Positions 1 through 10,159 of a DNA stretch of 64,000 bases are shown piece after piece (position 1 is the stretch's first letter; every line of letters begins with the position of its first letter). The notes beneath the pieces are model-generated. The model was not told the DNA's origin, did no database searches, and saw only the letters and a list, made by a program, of their open reading frames with translations. The stretch is from Luteitalea sp. (GTDB taxonomy: Bacteria > Acidobacteriota > Vicinamibacteria > Vicinamibacterales > Vicinamibacteraceae): positions 62,001 through 126,000 of the forward strand of contig WHTT01000003.1 of the NCBI GenBank assembly GCA_009377605.1, in the 5' to 3' direction. A program made the position numbers and the translations under genes.

Positions 1-172
1 CCAGGTGCGGCATGCCGTGCCAGCCTGCCATGTCCTTGCCGTTGAACAGTGCCGTGAAGCCTGGCGGCGGCGCCGACTGCGCGAGAGCCGGTACGGCGCA
101 ACCGAGCAGTACGCCCAGTGCCACGAGCGGGAAAATGGCGAGCGATCGATGACGAAGCGACATCCGGCGCAC
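1..172 (-). CDS. DUF1080 (3-keto-disaccharide hydrolase-like) protein, N-terminal part only
   Basis: Only the first 57 codons lie in the window. They encode a signal peptide with a hydrophobic run (IFPLVALGVLLGCAVPALA) and then the phrase GFTALFNGKDMAGWHG, typical of the start of DUF1080 domains, which bind or cleave sugars outside the cytoplasm. Two starts are possible. GTG at 172 has a GGAGG five bases upstream (178-182 on the plus strand), while ATG at 163 would leave the ribosome site 14 bases away, so GTG is preferred. The rest of the gene is off the left edge. Confidence 0.75.
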   Translation of the reverse strand, partial: MRRMSLRHRSLAIFPLVALGVLLGCAVPALAQSAPPPGFTALFNGKDMAGWHGMPHL

Positions 173-198
173 GATTACCTCCGAGGAAATGAAATGAA

Positions 199-235
199 AC
201 CGGGTACCTTTTTTCATCCCGAAAGGGTACCCGGT
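199..235. repeat. GGTACC-centred inverted repeat at the 3' end of the acetoacetyl-CoA synthetase gene
   Basis: Two copies of a GGTACC core in opposite orientation (CCGGGTACC and GGTACCCGG, nine matching bases) flank a short T-rich and A-rich loop, giving a hairpin. The stop codon of the neighbouring minus-strand gene lies inside it. A related shorter element (AAAAGGTACC then CCTTTT) is at 6561-6583, again at a gene 3' end. It may act as a terminator; that is inference. Confidence 0.7.
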
Positions 236-2175
236 CTACTTGTGACGGCGTGGGTGATCTCGTCCAGCGCCTCAGGGTTGGCCATCGCCTCCAGGTTTGG
301 CACTTGTCCGCCATTGATCAGGCGTGCGACGGCGATTTCCATGGCCTTGCCGCTGCGCGTCCGCGGGAGCTGGCTCACCTGGAAGACGTGCTTGGGCACG
401 TGACGCGGGCTGGCCTTCGTTCGAATGGCAGCACGGATCCGCTCCGTCAGCTGCGAATCGAGCGTCGCGGCAGGCTGCAACACGACAAAGAGCCAGACGA
501 CCTCATCATCGGCTTCCTTCTTCCCGACGGCGAGCGCCTCCACGACTTGCGAGATGCCCTCGAGCGGGCGATAGATCTCGGCAGTGCCCATCCTCACACC
601 ACCTGGGTTCAACGTCGCGTCGCTCCGGCCGTAGACGATGATGCCGTTCTCGCCGGTCATCTCGATGAGATCGCCGTGCCGCCAGACACCCGGGAACCGC
701 TCGAAGTACGCGGCTCTGTATCGCGCGAAGCTGGGGTCGTTCCAGAACATCAGCGGCATGGATGGAGACGGTTGCCGACACACGAGCTCTCCCGGCTGTC
801 CCACCACCGGCCGGCCGGCTTCGTCATAGCACGCGAGATCAATCGCGAGAGCTGGCCCCTGAATCTGACCGGCGTAGACCGGCTCGGTGGGGACGCCCAG
901 CATGAAGCACCCGACGATGTCGGTGCCGCCGGAGACACTTGCGAGATGGACGTCTCGCTTGACCGCCTCGTAGACCCACTCGAAGCCTGATGTGGACAGC
1001 GGTGAGCCGGTAGACAGAACCGTGCGCACGGTGTCGAGCCGCGCGACGCCGGCCGGACGCAGCTCGGCCGCCTTACAGGCGTGAATGTACCGCGCGCTCG
1101 TGCCGAAGTGCGTGATGCCTATCCGATCGGCCAGCCGCCAGAGCGGCTCGAGGGAGGGGTAGGACGGCGATCCTTCGAACAGCACAATCGTCGCCCCCTG
1201 CGCAAGCGCCGAGACGAGCCAATTCCACATCATCCAGCCGCACGTCGTGAAATAAAAGAGCACGTCGCCTGGCTTGATGTCGCTATGTAGGCGGAGCTCC
1301 TTGTCGTGCGTCAGGAGCACACCTCCCGTGCGGTGGACGAGGGCCTTGGGGAGGCCCGTCGTGCCGGAGGAGTACAGCACGCAGAGGGGATGATCGAAGG
1401 GAAGCGGCTCGAAGGCTGGTACGCGGGAATCCCGCGGCAGCCAATCCTCCCAAGAGTGCCAGCCTGGGCGCGGCCGTTCAGTCGGTCGCGGGACGAGCAC
1501 GATGCCCCGCGACGGGCGAACACGCGCGCCCAGCTCTCGCACGACCGGCAAGGTCTCGTGAGACGTGCCGCCGTACACGTACCCGTCGGAGGCGACGATC
1601 AGCTTTGGCTCGATCTGATGGAATCGCGTGAAGGCGGCGTCGATGCCAAAGTCCGGTGAGCAGGAGCTGAAGACGGCGCCAATCGAGGCGCACGCCAACA
1701 GAAGGATGACGGCTTCAGGGACGTTCGAGATGTAGGCCGCGACGCGATCGCCGCGACCGATGCCTTCGCGACGGAGCGCGGCCGCCGAGCGTGCCACCTC
1801 CTGCCGCAAGTCGGCCCACGCAAGCCGCCGCTCGTAGCCCGTCTCGTCGGCCGCCACGATCGCGGTGGCGGAGGCGGATGGCTGGCTTGCGGGCTCGAGC
1901 AGCGCCTGCGCGTAGTTGAGCGTCGCCCCTTCGAACCACCGCGTGTGCGGCATTGGGTCGTCGCTCGTGATCCGCTGCGGGGGGGTTGCGAAGCGGATCG
2001 CGGCAAAGGCGGCGTACTCGTGCCAGAAGCGCGCGATATCCTGAATGGACCAAGCGTGCAGCGCCGCGTAGGTTGGGAGCGATCTGCCATGGCGTTGCTC
2101 CACGAACCGGCGGAAGCGGGTCATCTCTGCTTGCTCGATCCGTTCGGGCGACGGCGTCCAGAGCGGTGCAGTCAT
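214..2175 (-). CDS. Acetoacetyl-CoA synthetase (acetoacetate--CoA ligase)
   Basis: This 653-residue protein is a complete acyl-CoA synthetase of the ANL superfamily. The ATP/AMP-binding motif YSSGTTGLPK is near residue 268, and the C-terminal lysine region TRSGKAMEIAV is near residue 610. The N-terminal region (LWTPSPERIEQAEMTRF) and the phrase WFEGATLNYAQ fit acetoacetate-CoA ligases rather than acetyl-CoA synthetases. The enzyme would activate acetoacetate in the cytoplasm with ATP, linking ketone-body or polyhydroxybutyrate use to acetyl-CoA. It is divergent from the methyltransferase gene, 65 bases apart. The last six residues (PGTLSG) and the stop are encoded by a palindromic repeat, so the native C-terminus has probably been replaced. 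Confidence 0.9.
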   Translation of the reverse strand: MTAPLWTPSPERIEQAEMTRFRRFVEQRHGRSLPTYAALHAWSIQDIARFWHEYAAFAAIRFATPPQRITSDDPMPHTRWFEGATLNYAQALLEPASQPSASATAIVAADETGYERRLAWADLRQEVARSAAALRREGIGRGDRVAAYISNVPEAVILLLACASIGAVFSSCSPDFGIDAAFTRFHQIEPKLIVASDGYVYGGTSHETLPVVRELGARVRPSRGIVLVPRPTERPRPGWHSWEDWLPRDSRVPAFEPLPFDHPLCVLYSSGTTGLPKALVHRTGGVLLTHDKELRLHSDIKPGDVLFYFTTCGWMMWNWLVSALAQGATIVLFEGSPSYPSLEPLWRLADRIGITHFGTSARYIHACKAAELRPAGVARLDTVRTVLSTGSPLSTSGFEWVYEAVKRDVHLASVSGGTDIVGCFMLGVPTEPVYAGQIQGPALAIDLACYDEAGRPVVGQPGELVCRQPSPSMPLMFWNDPSFARYRAAYFERFPGVWRHGDLIEMTGENGIIVYGRSDATLNPGGVRMGTAEIYRPLEGISQVVEALAVGKKEADDEVVWLFVVLQPAATLDSQLTERIRAAIRTKASPRHVPKHVFQVSQLPRTRSGKAMEIAVARLINGGQVPNLEAMANPEALDEITHAVTSRPGTLSG

Positions 2176-2240
2176 ACGGGCTGTCGCGTGCTATCTTTGC
2201 TGAGCCAATTGTACTCGTGCGGTCCGCACCTGACAGCCCG

Positions 2241-3590
2241 ATGACAACGATGAGCCAAGCGCGGGCACTGCCCTTCGAAGATTCTGCCAGCGGGGCGCTC
2301 GGCGAGGCCTTGCGACGTTTCGACTGGCGCGGCGCACCAACCGTGGTCGAGGCGGTCTCGATTGCCGCCAGCGGTCGTGCCATTCAGATTGACGCGTTCC
2401 TCAACGAGTTCTGGACGGCGCGGCAGCGAGCAGCGCACAGCTTGCACGAGGTGTCGTATCGCGCCTGCTTCAAGCCGCAGCTGCCGCGGTTCTTCATCGA
2501 GCGCCTGACCCAGCAGGGCGATGCGGTGTATGACCCCTTCATGGGGCGAGGGACGACGCTCGTGGAAGCTGCGCTCCTGGGACGCCGCGCCTATGGATGC
2601 GACATCAATCCTCTGAGCCGTGTGCTCTGCGAGCCCAGATTGACTCCGCCCACACTCGCTGAAGTCGAGCGTGCGCTCGCGGACGTAGATTTGGAGCCCG
2701 CTGACCTCGGTGCGATACACGCAGGCGGCGCCGTCGAGCCGCTGGCGAGCGACGTCGAAGCACCTGTGCTGAGCGACGTCGAAGCATGCCCGGAACGGCT
2801 GTTGGTCTTCTACCACCCACATACCCTCCGCCAGATCTGCGCGCTGCGCCAACATCTACTTGCAAAGGAGCGCGCCGGAACGCTCACTCGCGCGGATCGC
2901 TGGATCCGCATGGTGGCGGTGAATCGGCTCACCGGACACTCTCCAGGATTCTTCTCAGTCTACACGCTGCCTCCGAACCAGGCGGTCTCACCGAAATCGC
3001 AGGCGAAGATCAACGCTCGTCGTGGCCAGGTGCCTCCCGAGCGCGACGTCCGCAAGATTATCCTTCGCAAGAGTCGGGCGCTGCTTCGCGACTGCAGCGC
3101 CGAAGTGGGGGCGCTCGTCGACCGAGCGACGCCGCACCATCGCCTCATCGTGGGCAGGGCGTCCGACACCCCGCAGCTCGACGCAAATTCCGTTGCGCTC
3201 GTCGTGACGTCACCACCGTTTCTCGACGTTGTCGACTACAAGACCGACAACTGGCTGCGCTGTTGGTTCTGCGGTATCGACGCCTCGGCTGTTCCAGTCA
3301 CCCTCTCGAGGCAGGTGGCTGCGTGGCAGCAGTTCGTGACCGAGGTGCTGCGGGAGGTGAGGCGCGTGCTGCGTCCCGGAGGCCATGTCGCCTTCGAGGT
3401 TGGCGAAGTCAGAGGGGGAGCCGTGCGATTGGAGGATGCGGTCGTTCCTGCCGGAATCGCTGCCGGCCTCGAGCCGGTGCTCCTGCTCATCAACACGCAG
3501 CGATTCACGAAGACTGCTAATTGTTGGGGGGTCACGAACAACAGCAAAGGCACCAACACCAACAGGGTCGTCGTCTTCAGGAAGCACTGA
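2241..3590 (+). CDS. Orphan DNA methyltransferase with motif I before the SPPF catalytic motif
   Basis: The 449-residue protein has an SAM-binding motif DPFMGRGTT at residues 98-106 and a catalytic-type motif TSPPF at 323-327, followed by DVVDY and NWLRCWF. Both motifs are of the kind found in N4-cytosine or N6-adenine methylases of the beta group. In that group the SPP motif normally precedes DPFxGxGTT; here the order is reversed, with about 215 residues between them that may hold the target-recognition region. The start ATG at 2241 (or 2250) is chosen because the upstream reading lacks family likeness and overlaps the divergent gene. No restriction endonuclease gene is adjacent, so it is an orphan. 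Residues near 169-182 carry a duplicated SDVEA segment from a short DNA repeat. It ends seven bases from the convergent prs gene. Confidence 0.75.
   Translation: MTTMSQARALPFEDSASGALGEALRRFDWRGAPTVVEAVSIAASGRAIQIDAFLNEFWTARQRAAHSLHEVSYRACFKPQLPRFFIERLTQQGDAVYDPFMGRGTTLVEAALLGRRAYGCDINPLSRVLCEPRLTPPTLAEVERALADVDLEPADLGAIHAGGAVEPLASDVEAPVLSDVEACPERLLVFYHPHTLRQICALRQHLLAKERAGTLTRADRWIRMVAVNRLTGHSPGFFSVYTLPPNQAVSPKSQAKINARRGQVPPERDVRKIILRKSRALLRDCSAEVGALVDRATPHHRLIVGRASDTPQLDANSVALVVTSPPFLDVVDYKTDNWLRCWFCGIDASAVPVTLSRQVAAWQQFVTEVLREVRRVLRPGGHVAFEVGEVRGGAVRLEDAVVPAGIAAGLEPVLLLINTQRFTKTANCWGVTNNSKGTNTNRVVVFRKH
2747..2786. repeat. Short direct repeat inside the methyltransferase gene
   Basis: The 16-base unit GAGCGACGTCGAAGCA occurs at 2747-2762 and again at 2771-2786, separated by eight bases, and is translated in frame as two SDVEA segments. 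It lies between the two methylase motifs in a stretch that otherwise looks like a linker. It resembles the in-frame short repeats giving LSEVEG-type peptides that I recall from other GC-rich environmental genomes; that comparison is from memory. Confidence 0.7.
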
Positions 3591-3596
3591 TGAGCG

Positions 3597-4577
3597 TCAC
3601 GGTGAGTCGAAGAGCGCACTGACCGATTCGCCGAGATGAATGCGGCGCATGGCTTCGGCGAGGGCGGAGGCAATCGACAGCACCTCGAGCTTCGGCCGCC
3701 GTTTCGCCGCCGGAATCGGCACCGTGTTCGTACAGACAATCTCGAGCACGTCGGGCTGATCGTGGATCCGATCGAGGGCGTCCGCGGCGAAGAGGCCATG
3801 CGTGCACGCGACGCGGATGGAGGCGGCCTTCTCCTCCCTCAAGCGGTTCAGCAGCTCGATAACGGTCGTCCCTTTCGCGATCTCATCGTCCAGGACGATC
3901 ACATCGCGACCGGCGACATCTCCGATGATGGAGGTGATGCTGACGCGTTCGTCAGTGAATCGCTGCTTGGCGCCGGCGGCGACCGAGACATTCAGCAGCC
4001 GAGCAAAAGCCGCCGCCTGCTTGGCGTTGCCGAGGTCAGGGGAAACGGCCACGGTGTTTGCGAGGTCGTATCGGCGGAAGTGATCCGCGAGCTCGCGGAG
4101 CGCGTGGAGGTGATCGACCGGGATGCTGAAGAAGCCGTGCACCTGCGGCGCGTGCAGGGTCATCGTGAGGACACGATTGGCCCCGGCCGTGACCAGGAGG
4201 TCGGCGACGAGCCGCCCGCCGATCGAGACGCGCGGCGCATCTTTCTTGTCGGAGCGCGCATACGCGTAGTGTGGCATCACGGCCGTCGTGCGGCCGGCGG
4301 ATGCGCCACGCGCGGCGTCGAGCATCAACAGCAGCTCCACCAGGTGCTCCTGGACCGGCGGGACCAGCGGTTGGATCAGGAAGACGTCGCGATCCCGGCA
4401 ATTGGCCTGGAGCTGGACCTCGAGGCAATCGTTGGCGAACCGCTGGACGCGCACGGGCAGCAGCGGGGTGTCGAGATGAGCACAGATCTCACGCGCCAGC
4501 TCCGGATGCGCGCTCCCACTGAAGACCGCCAGCTCTCGCACAATGCCTCCTTCGGTGTGAACGGGTGCCGTTGACAT
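3597..4577 (-). CDS. prs: Ribose-phosphate pyrophosphokinase-like (PRPP synthetase), variant PRPP loop
   Basis: The 326-residue protein has the N-terminal FSGSAHPELA segment, the YARSDKK motif at 106-112, the LHAPQVHGFF segment at 141-150 and a PRPP-binding loop DDEIAKGT at 230-237. It would make phosphoribosyl pyrophosphate from ribose 5-phosphate and ATP for nucleotide, His and Trp synthesis. Classical bacterial enzymes have DDMIDTGGT-type loops, so this belongs to a divergent subgroup. ATG at 4577 is chosen because it is followed by MSTAPVHTEGG and family likeness starts soon after; the reading frame stays open further upstream but would overlap the divergent transporter's promoter region. 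Whether it is the only PRPP synthetase of the genome cannot be judged here. Confidence 0.8.
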   Translation of the reverse strand: MSTAPVHTEGGIVRELAVFSGSAHPELAREICAHLDTPLLPVRVQRFANDCLEVQLQANCRDRDVFLIQPLVPPVQEHLVELLLMLDAARGASAGRTTAVMPHYAYARSDKKDAPRVSIGGRLVADLLVTAGANRVLTMTLHAPQVHGFFSIPVDHLHALRELADHFRRYDLANTVAVSPDLGNAKQAAAFARLLNVSVAAGAKQRFTDERVSITSIIGDVAGRDVIVLDDEIAKGTTVIELLNRLREEKAASIRVACTHGLFAADALDRIHDQPDVLEIVCTNTVPIPAAKRRPKLEVLSIASALAEAMRRIHLGESVSALFDSP

Positions 4578-4659
4578 ACGCGATTGGCCTGTAGCTTCGC
4601 GCCCATTATTTGCTACCCTATGCAGCCATGCCAACGCGCCGACGTGGAAGAGGTTTCGC

Positions 4660-6423
<1,764 letters not shown>

Positions 6424-6433
6424 CTGGCCTCTA

Positions 6434-6547
6434 AACCACGAAGAACACGAAGGTCACGAAGAAAGAAGGACACGAAGAAGAAGATCAATTGTTTCTTCGT
6501 GTTCTTCGTGACCTTCGTGGTTGAATTCTTCATGTCCTTCGTGGTTT
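6434..6547. repeat. CACGAAG-repeat hairpin
   Basis: The left arm (6434-6485) repeats CACGAAG units in the form AACCACGAAGAACACGAAGG, and the right arm (6492-6547) is its inverse complement (TTCTTCGTGTTCTTCGTGAC and further CTTCGTGG units). It lies between the convergent symporter and proline dehydrogenase genes. A second, independent copy sits at 34475-34620. Such arrays read as HEGHEEHEE-like peptides if translated, but no gene is likely here. It could serve as a two-way terminator. Confidence 0.85.
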
Positions 6548-6560
6548 GGCGAAAGGGCGC

Positions 6561-6583
6561 GAAAAGGTACCCAGTTCCTTTTA
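6561..6583. repeat. Short AAAAGGTACC...CCTTTT palindromic element
   Basis: AAAAGGTACC and CCTTTTA form a small inverted repeat overlapping the stop codon of the proline dehydrogenase gene. It resembles the element at 199-235. Confidence 0.5.
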
Positions 6584-7513
6584 GCGCGCGAACAGCGACC
6601 GCGCGACGAACCACACGTTGGCGGGTCGTTCGGCGAGCCGGCGCATGTACCAGGGAAACCAATACTCTCCGTAGCTGATGAGCACGCGGACACGATATCC
6701 CTGGGCGGCAAGCTGCATCTGCTCCGTGCGCTGAACGCCGAAGAGCAGGGCGAACTCGAAGGCGTCCCGCGCGACATCGGCTGTGGAAGCATGCGCTTGG
6801 ATGGCCTGAATGATCCGCTCGTCATGCGTGCCGAAAACGGCACACAGTCCTGCTGCTCGCGCCTCCGGCGCGATCATCTGTTTGGCCAGGGTCAGGTAGT
6901 TCTGGTCCACGTCAGCCTTGTGCGGGTACGCGATCGACGGCGACTCACGATAGGCACCCTTGACCAACCGAATGCCGCCACCGAGCGGGATGAGACTGGC
7001 CAGGTCGCTGGCGGTCCGATAGAGATAGGCTTGCAGGCACACGCCGACGTTGGGGAGCTTGGCGAGTGCTTGCCGGTACAGCTCCAGTGTGACATCGACG
7101 TACGTGTGCTGCTCCATGTCGATCCAGACGCGCCTGCGCTGCAGGCTGGCCGATTCGACGAGGGTCAGGAGATTCGCCAGGCAGGTGTCCTTGTCGACGT
7201 CGAGGCCGAGCTGCGTCAGCTTGACGGAGATCTGTGAGTCCAAGTCGGTTGCCCTGATCCGTCTCAGCACGTCCGCGTAGTGCTGCGTCACACGCGCAGC
7301 TTCCTCGATGTCGGCAATGTTCTCTCCGAGGTAGGTGAGCAGGGTGGCGATATCGTGCTGTCGGAGCGCTGCGGCGGCGTTCAGCGCATCGGTGGCCTGC
7401 TCGCCCGGCATGAAGCGCGAAACGGCCTTCTTGACGAAGCCGAGGCGCGGCGCTTGGTGACGGAGCCAACGACTCTCGGAGCCGGCCAGCAACACACTTC
7501 GCATCATTCCCAT
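6581..7513 (-). CDS. Proline dehydrogenase (FAD-dependent, monofunctional)
   Basis: The 310-residue protein is a short stand-alone PRODH, a TIM barrel that oxidises proline to pyrroline-5-carboxylate and passes electrons to FAD and then quinone at the membrane face. Visible family marks are ISVKLTQLGLDVD, VWIDMEQHTYVDVTLELYR, RLVKGAYRESPSIAYPHK (the lysine and arginine segment at the active site), FGTHDERI and the C-terminal YWFPWYMRRLAERPANVWF. ATG at 7513 is chosen because GAGGA lies seven bases upstream. The P5C dehydrogenase partner is not in the window. The gene follows the oxidoreductase gene on the same strand after 13 bases, so the two are probably co-transcribed. Confidence 0.9.
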   Translation of the reverse strand: MGMMRSVLLAGSESRWLRHQAPRLGFVKKAVSRFMPGEQATDALNAAAALRQHDIATLLTYLGENIADIEEAARVTQHYADVLRRIRATDLDSQISVKLTQLGLDVDKDTCLANLLTLVESASLQRRRVWIDMEQHTYVDVTLELYRQALAKLPNVGVCLQAYLYRTASDLASLIPLGGGIRLVKGAYRESPSIAYPHKADVDQNYLTLAKQMIAPEARAAGLCAVFGTHDERIIQAIQAHASTADVARDAFEFALLFGVQRTEQMQLAAQGYRVRVLISYGEYWFPWYMRRLAERPANVWFVARSLFAR

Positions 7514-7526
7514 AGAGTGGTCCTCG

Positions 7527-8969
7527 TCACCGTGCCGCGCTCGGTTCATTGCTGCGGCGACTCAGCTCCACGCCCTCCGTCGTGACGTAGTACTTCGCCA
7601 GCATGTTGGCCTTCTCCCACGCCGGGACTGTCTCTGGAGCGCGGACGTACTCCAGGAATTGACGCGTCACCTCGGCGAAGTGAGACTCGTGTCCCGTCCG
7701 ATATTTGTCCGGCACGGAGATGTGAATGCGGTCGTCCATCTCTTCGACGGCCACACCGGGATAGCGTGACTGAAGCTGGGCGATTCGGTTTTTCACGGCA
7801 GAGACGATGGCACCGCGCTCGGCATCGTTGACCGGCAGGACGTAGAGCTCCGGACGGTACTTTTCCTCGGCGCCTTGCCGGACCTCGATGTGTGCTTTGC
7901 TGCCGCGCACACCCGCCAGGTGCGTGTCCCCCGCGCCGGGTGGCGCTTCGAAGTTCCACGCCACCTTCACCCCAACGTGAATGCCGCGCAACACATAGGA
8001 AACCTCTGTGTTCGAGAAGTACTGCAGCTCGCCCTCGCTGATGTCCTGCGCAAGAAACGACGGGAAGTCGTCTTCACCTGTCACGCGGCGAAAGTCGGCC
8101 AGGGAGATCGTCGTCGGCCAACGCTTTGCGGAATCCAGTTGGATGTCCTTGCGATACTCGATCCCCTGTTCGGGAAAGAGCATCCAGGGCACGAGGTCCA
8201 CGAGGTGGGTGCCCACGTCGGAAAGACCTTCCCCTTGCTGCTTCGTATCGAAGAACCACGCAGGGCGAAGGTTGGGCACGCCGGCCACCGTTTTCATCAA
8301 GTGGTGCACGCTCTCGAGATGGACCGCCGGTTCCGCCACGGTTCCCGCAACGACCTCACCGATGACCGCCTCGTCTTGCACGAGCTCCCGCTGCACAATC
8401 GTCGTGATCTCGTATCGCTCGGTCATCACGTCGTACGCAACGACATCGTTCTCCTCGGCGGCATCGAGGCTCGCTTCGAGCTTCGAGAAGTCGCTCGCCG
8501 AGATGATCCACGGCTTGTCCGCGAGCACGTGGAGCCCTGCCTTCGCCGAGGCCAGGATGCGATCGATCTTGCCCCGATTGCGGCCAGAGAGCACGACGAC
8601 GTTCCCCGGACGCTCGTCGAGCATGCGCTCCAACGGCTCTGGCGTCGTGTGGATCTCGAGCTGCCAGCGAGTCGGGTTCTCCTCGCGACTGTTGAACTGT
8701 GCAATGCGATTCAGGTGTCCGACGAGATCGGGGCCGAGCGGCGCGTAGACGTGCACGACATCTGCGACACCAGGATACATCTCTTGCTGGATCAATGCGG
8801 CGTGGAAGTGACCGGGATCCAGCGTCATGAGCTCGACCGATGCGTCGGTTGATCTGAGAGACACGCCTTCTTGCTGTGTCATGGCCTCACCCTTCGGCCG
8901 GGACTGGGCAAGGCCGACCAATGCGAGCGTTCCAACCAATGCCGGAAGCAGCCAGAGCCGTCTCATCAT
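7527..8969 (-). CDS. Exported Gfo/Idh/MocA-family oxidoreductase with a PF16490-like C-terminal domain
   Basis: The 480-residue protein begins with a clear signal peptide (MMRRLWLLPALVGTLALVGLAQS), so it acts outside the cytoplasm, which is unusual for NAD(P)-dependent enzymes. After it comes a Rossmann-like domain (MTLDPGHFHAALIQQEMYPG, then VLSGRNRGKIDRILASAKAG and VLADKPW), which is the Gfo/Idh/MocA pattern with the catalytic-type DKPW. The C-terminal half with RPAWFFDTKQQGEGLSDVG and DTHLAGVRGSKAHIEVRQG matches the putative oxidoreductase C-terminal domain family. The substrate is unknown; sugars or their keto derivatives are likely, and the DUF1080 gene at the window edge fits such a pathway. 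ATG at 8969 has GAGG upstream. Confidence 0.8.
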   Translation of the reverse strand: MMRRLWLLPALVGTLALVGLAQSRPKGEAMTQQEGVSLRSTDASVELMTLDPGHFHAALIQQEMYPGVADVVHVYAPLGPDLVGHLNRIAQFNSREENPTRWQLEIHTTPEPLERMLDERPGNVVVLSGRNRGKIDRILASAKAGLHVLADKPWIISASDFSKLEASLDAAEENDVVAYDVMTERYEITTIVQRELVQDEAVIGEVVAGTVAEPAVHLESVHHLMKTVAGVPNLRPAWFFDTKQQGEGLSDVGTHLVDLVPWMLFPEQGIEYRKDIQLDSAKRWPTTISLADFRRVTGEDDFPSFLAQDISEGELQYFSNTEVSYVLRGIHVGVKVAWNFEAPPGAGDTHLAGVRGSKAHIEVRQGAEEKYRPELYVLPVNDAERGAIVSAVKNRIAQLQSRYPGVAVEEMDDRIHISVPDKYRTGHESHFAEVTRQFLEYVRAPETVPAWEKANMLAKYYVTTEGVELSRRSNEPSAAR

Positions 8970-9077
8970 TTGCCTCGGTTCCAAGAGCGGGGAAGAAGGG
9001 CCTGTCCCGTTTCCCTCGGCGTGAGGCATCCTAACAAACCCTCTCACTCTTGCCCAGTCCGATTACAATCGATTGGC

Positions 9078-10049
9078 ATGGAAACGCGACGGCTTGGACG
9101 AAGTGATCTTCGCATTACACCGATTGGATTCGGCGCCTGGGCCGTCGGTGGGGGAGGCTGGCAGTTCGCTTGGGGACCCCAAGACGATGAGGCGTCGGTT
9201 CGAGCAATTCATCGGGCCATCGGTCTCGGCGTCAACTGGATCGACACGGCAGCCGCCTATGGGCTCGGACACTCCGAAGAGGTCGTCGGCCAGGCGGTGG
9301 CTCAGCTCCAAGCGGGAAGCAGGCCGTACATCTTCACGAAATGCAGCTTAGTGTGGGATAACAACAGGAATCTCTCGCACAGCCTGCATGCCGAGTCGAT
9401 CCGCCGCGAAGCGGAGAGCAGCCTCCGGCGTCTCGGCGTCGATTGCATCGATCTGCTGCAGATTCACTGGCCGCGCTGGCACGGAGCGCCACCCGGTGCC
9501 AATGTTGACGCTCTCGACGAGGCCTGGACGACGCTCGCTGCGCTCGTGCAGGAAGGGAAGGTTCGCTACATCGGCAGCTCGAACTTCACCGTGGCAGATC
9601 TCGAGCGTGTGGAGGCGATTGCACCGGTGACGAGCAACCAACCACCGTATTCCATCGTGCGTCGCTCCATCGAGGAAGAGCTGCTACCCTGGTGTCAGGC
9701 ACACCAGGTCGGCGTCATCGTCTATTCGCCGATGCAGTCCGGCTTGCTCTCTGGTCGCATGACGAAAGAGCGCGTGGCGAGCTTGGCGCCGGATGACTGG
9801 CGTCGCGGAAGCGTCGAGTTCCAGGAGCCGAAGCTGACACAGAATCTTCGGATCGCCGGCAAGCTCGGGGAGATCGGCCAGAGGCACGGCCGAAGCGCTG
9901 GCGAGACGGCCATCGCCTGGACGCTCCGTCACCCCGCCGTGACCGCGGCAATCGTGGGCGCGCGCAGCCCGGAGCAAGTGGACGGCGTCATCGGCGCGGC
10001 GACGTTCAGGCTGAGCGCCGCCGAAATCGATGAGATCGAGCAGCTCTAG
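9078..10049 (+). CDS. Aldo/keto reductase
   Basis: The 323-residue protein is a cytoplasmic NADPH-dependent (beta/alpha)8 barrel. The tetrad residues are seen as Asp and Tyr in DTAAAYGLGHSE (about 53-64), Lys in IFTKCSL and His in LLQIHWPRWHG. The later phrases YIGSSNF, VYSPMQSGLLSG and AIVGARSPEQV are typical of the AKR11/12-like bacterial branch, which reduces or oxidises sugars and small carbonyls. The start at ATG 9078 follows the family pattern METRRLGRSDLRIT. The stop codon TAG is immediately followed by a dispersed repeat. Confidence 0.9.
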   Translation: METRRLGRSDLRITPIGFGAWAVGGGGWQFAWGPQDDEASVRAIHRAIGLGVNWIDTAAAYGLGHSEEVVGQAVAQLQAGSRPYIFTKCSLVWDNNRNLSHSLHAESIRREAESSLRRLGVDCIDLLQIHWPRWHGAPPGANVDALDEAWTTLAALVQEGKVRYIGSSNFTVADLERVEAIAPVTSNQPPYSIVRRSIEEELLPWCQAHQVGVIVYSPMQSGLLSGRMTKERVASLAPDDWRRGSVEFQEPKLTQNLRIAGKLGEIGQRHGRSAGETAIAWTLRHPAVTAAIVGARSPEQVDGVIGAATFRLSAAEIDEIEQL

Positions 10050-10095
10050 GTAGGGCCGCCTCGCCGAGGCGGCCGTCATCTCGCCGAGGCGTCCG
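10050..10095. repeat. GCCGCCTCGCCGAGGCGGC palindromic repeat (copy 1 of a dispersed family)
   Basis: GTAGGGCCGCCTCGCCGAGG is continued by CGGCCGT, and a second partial unit CTCGCCGAGGCGTCC follows. The core is a near-perfect palindrome able to form a GC-rich hairpin. The element begins at the base after the aldo/keto reductase stop codon. Other copies are at 11663-11689, 19609-19635, 36002-36024 (partial), 41914-41931 (half), 43633-43659 and 43694-43720. Confidence 0.9.
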
Positions 10096-10159
10096 CGACA
10101 CCCGCCCGTGCGGTAAACGTCACAAAAGTTGAATAGTATTGGAAGACATGGAGGACTCG

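Noticed and set aside
2241-3590. A complete restriction-modification system
   Set aside because: Only the methyltransferase is seen; the neighbours are an acyl-CoA synthetase and PRPP synthetase, with no endonuclease gene.
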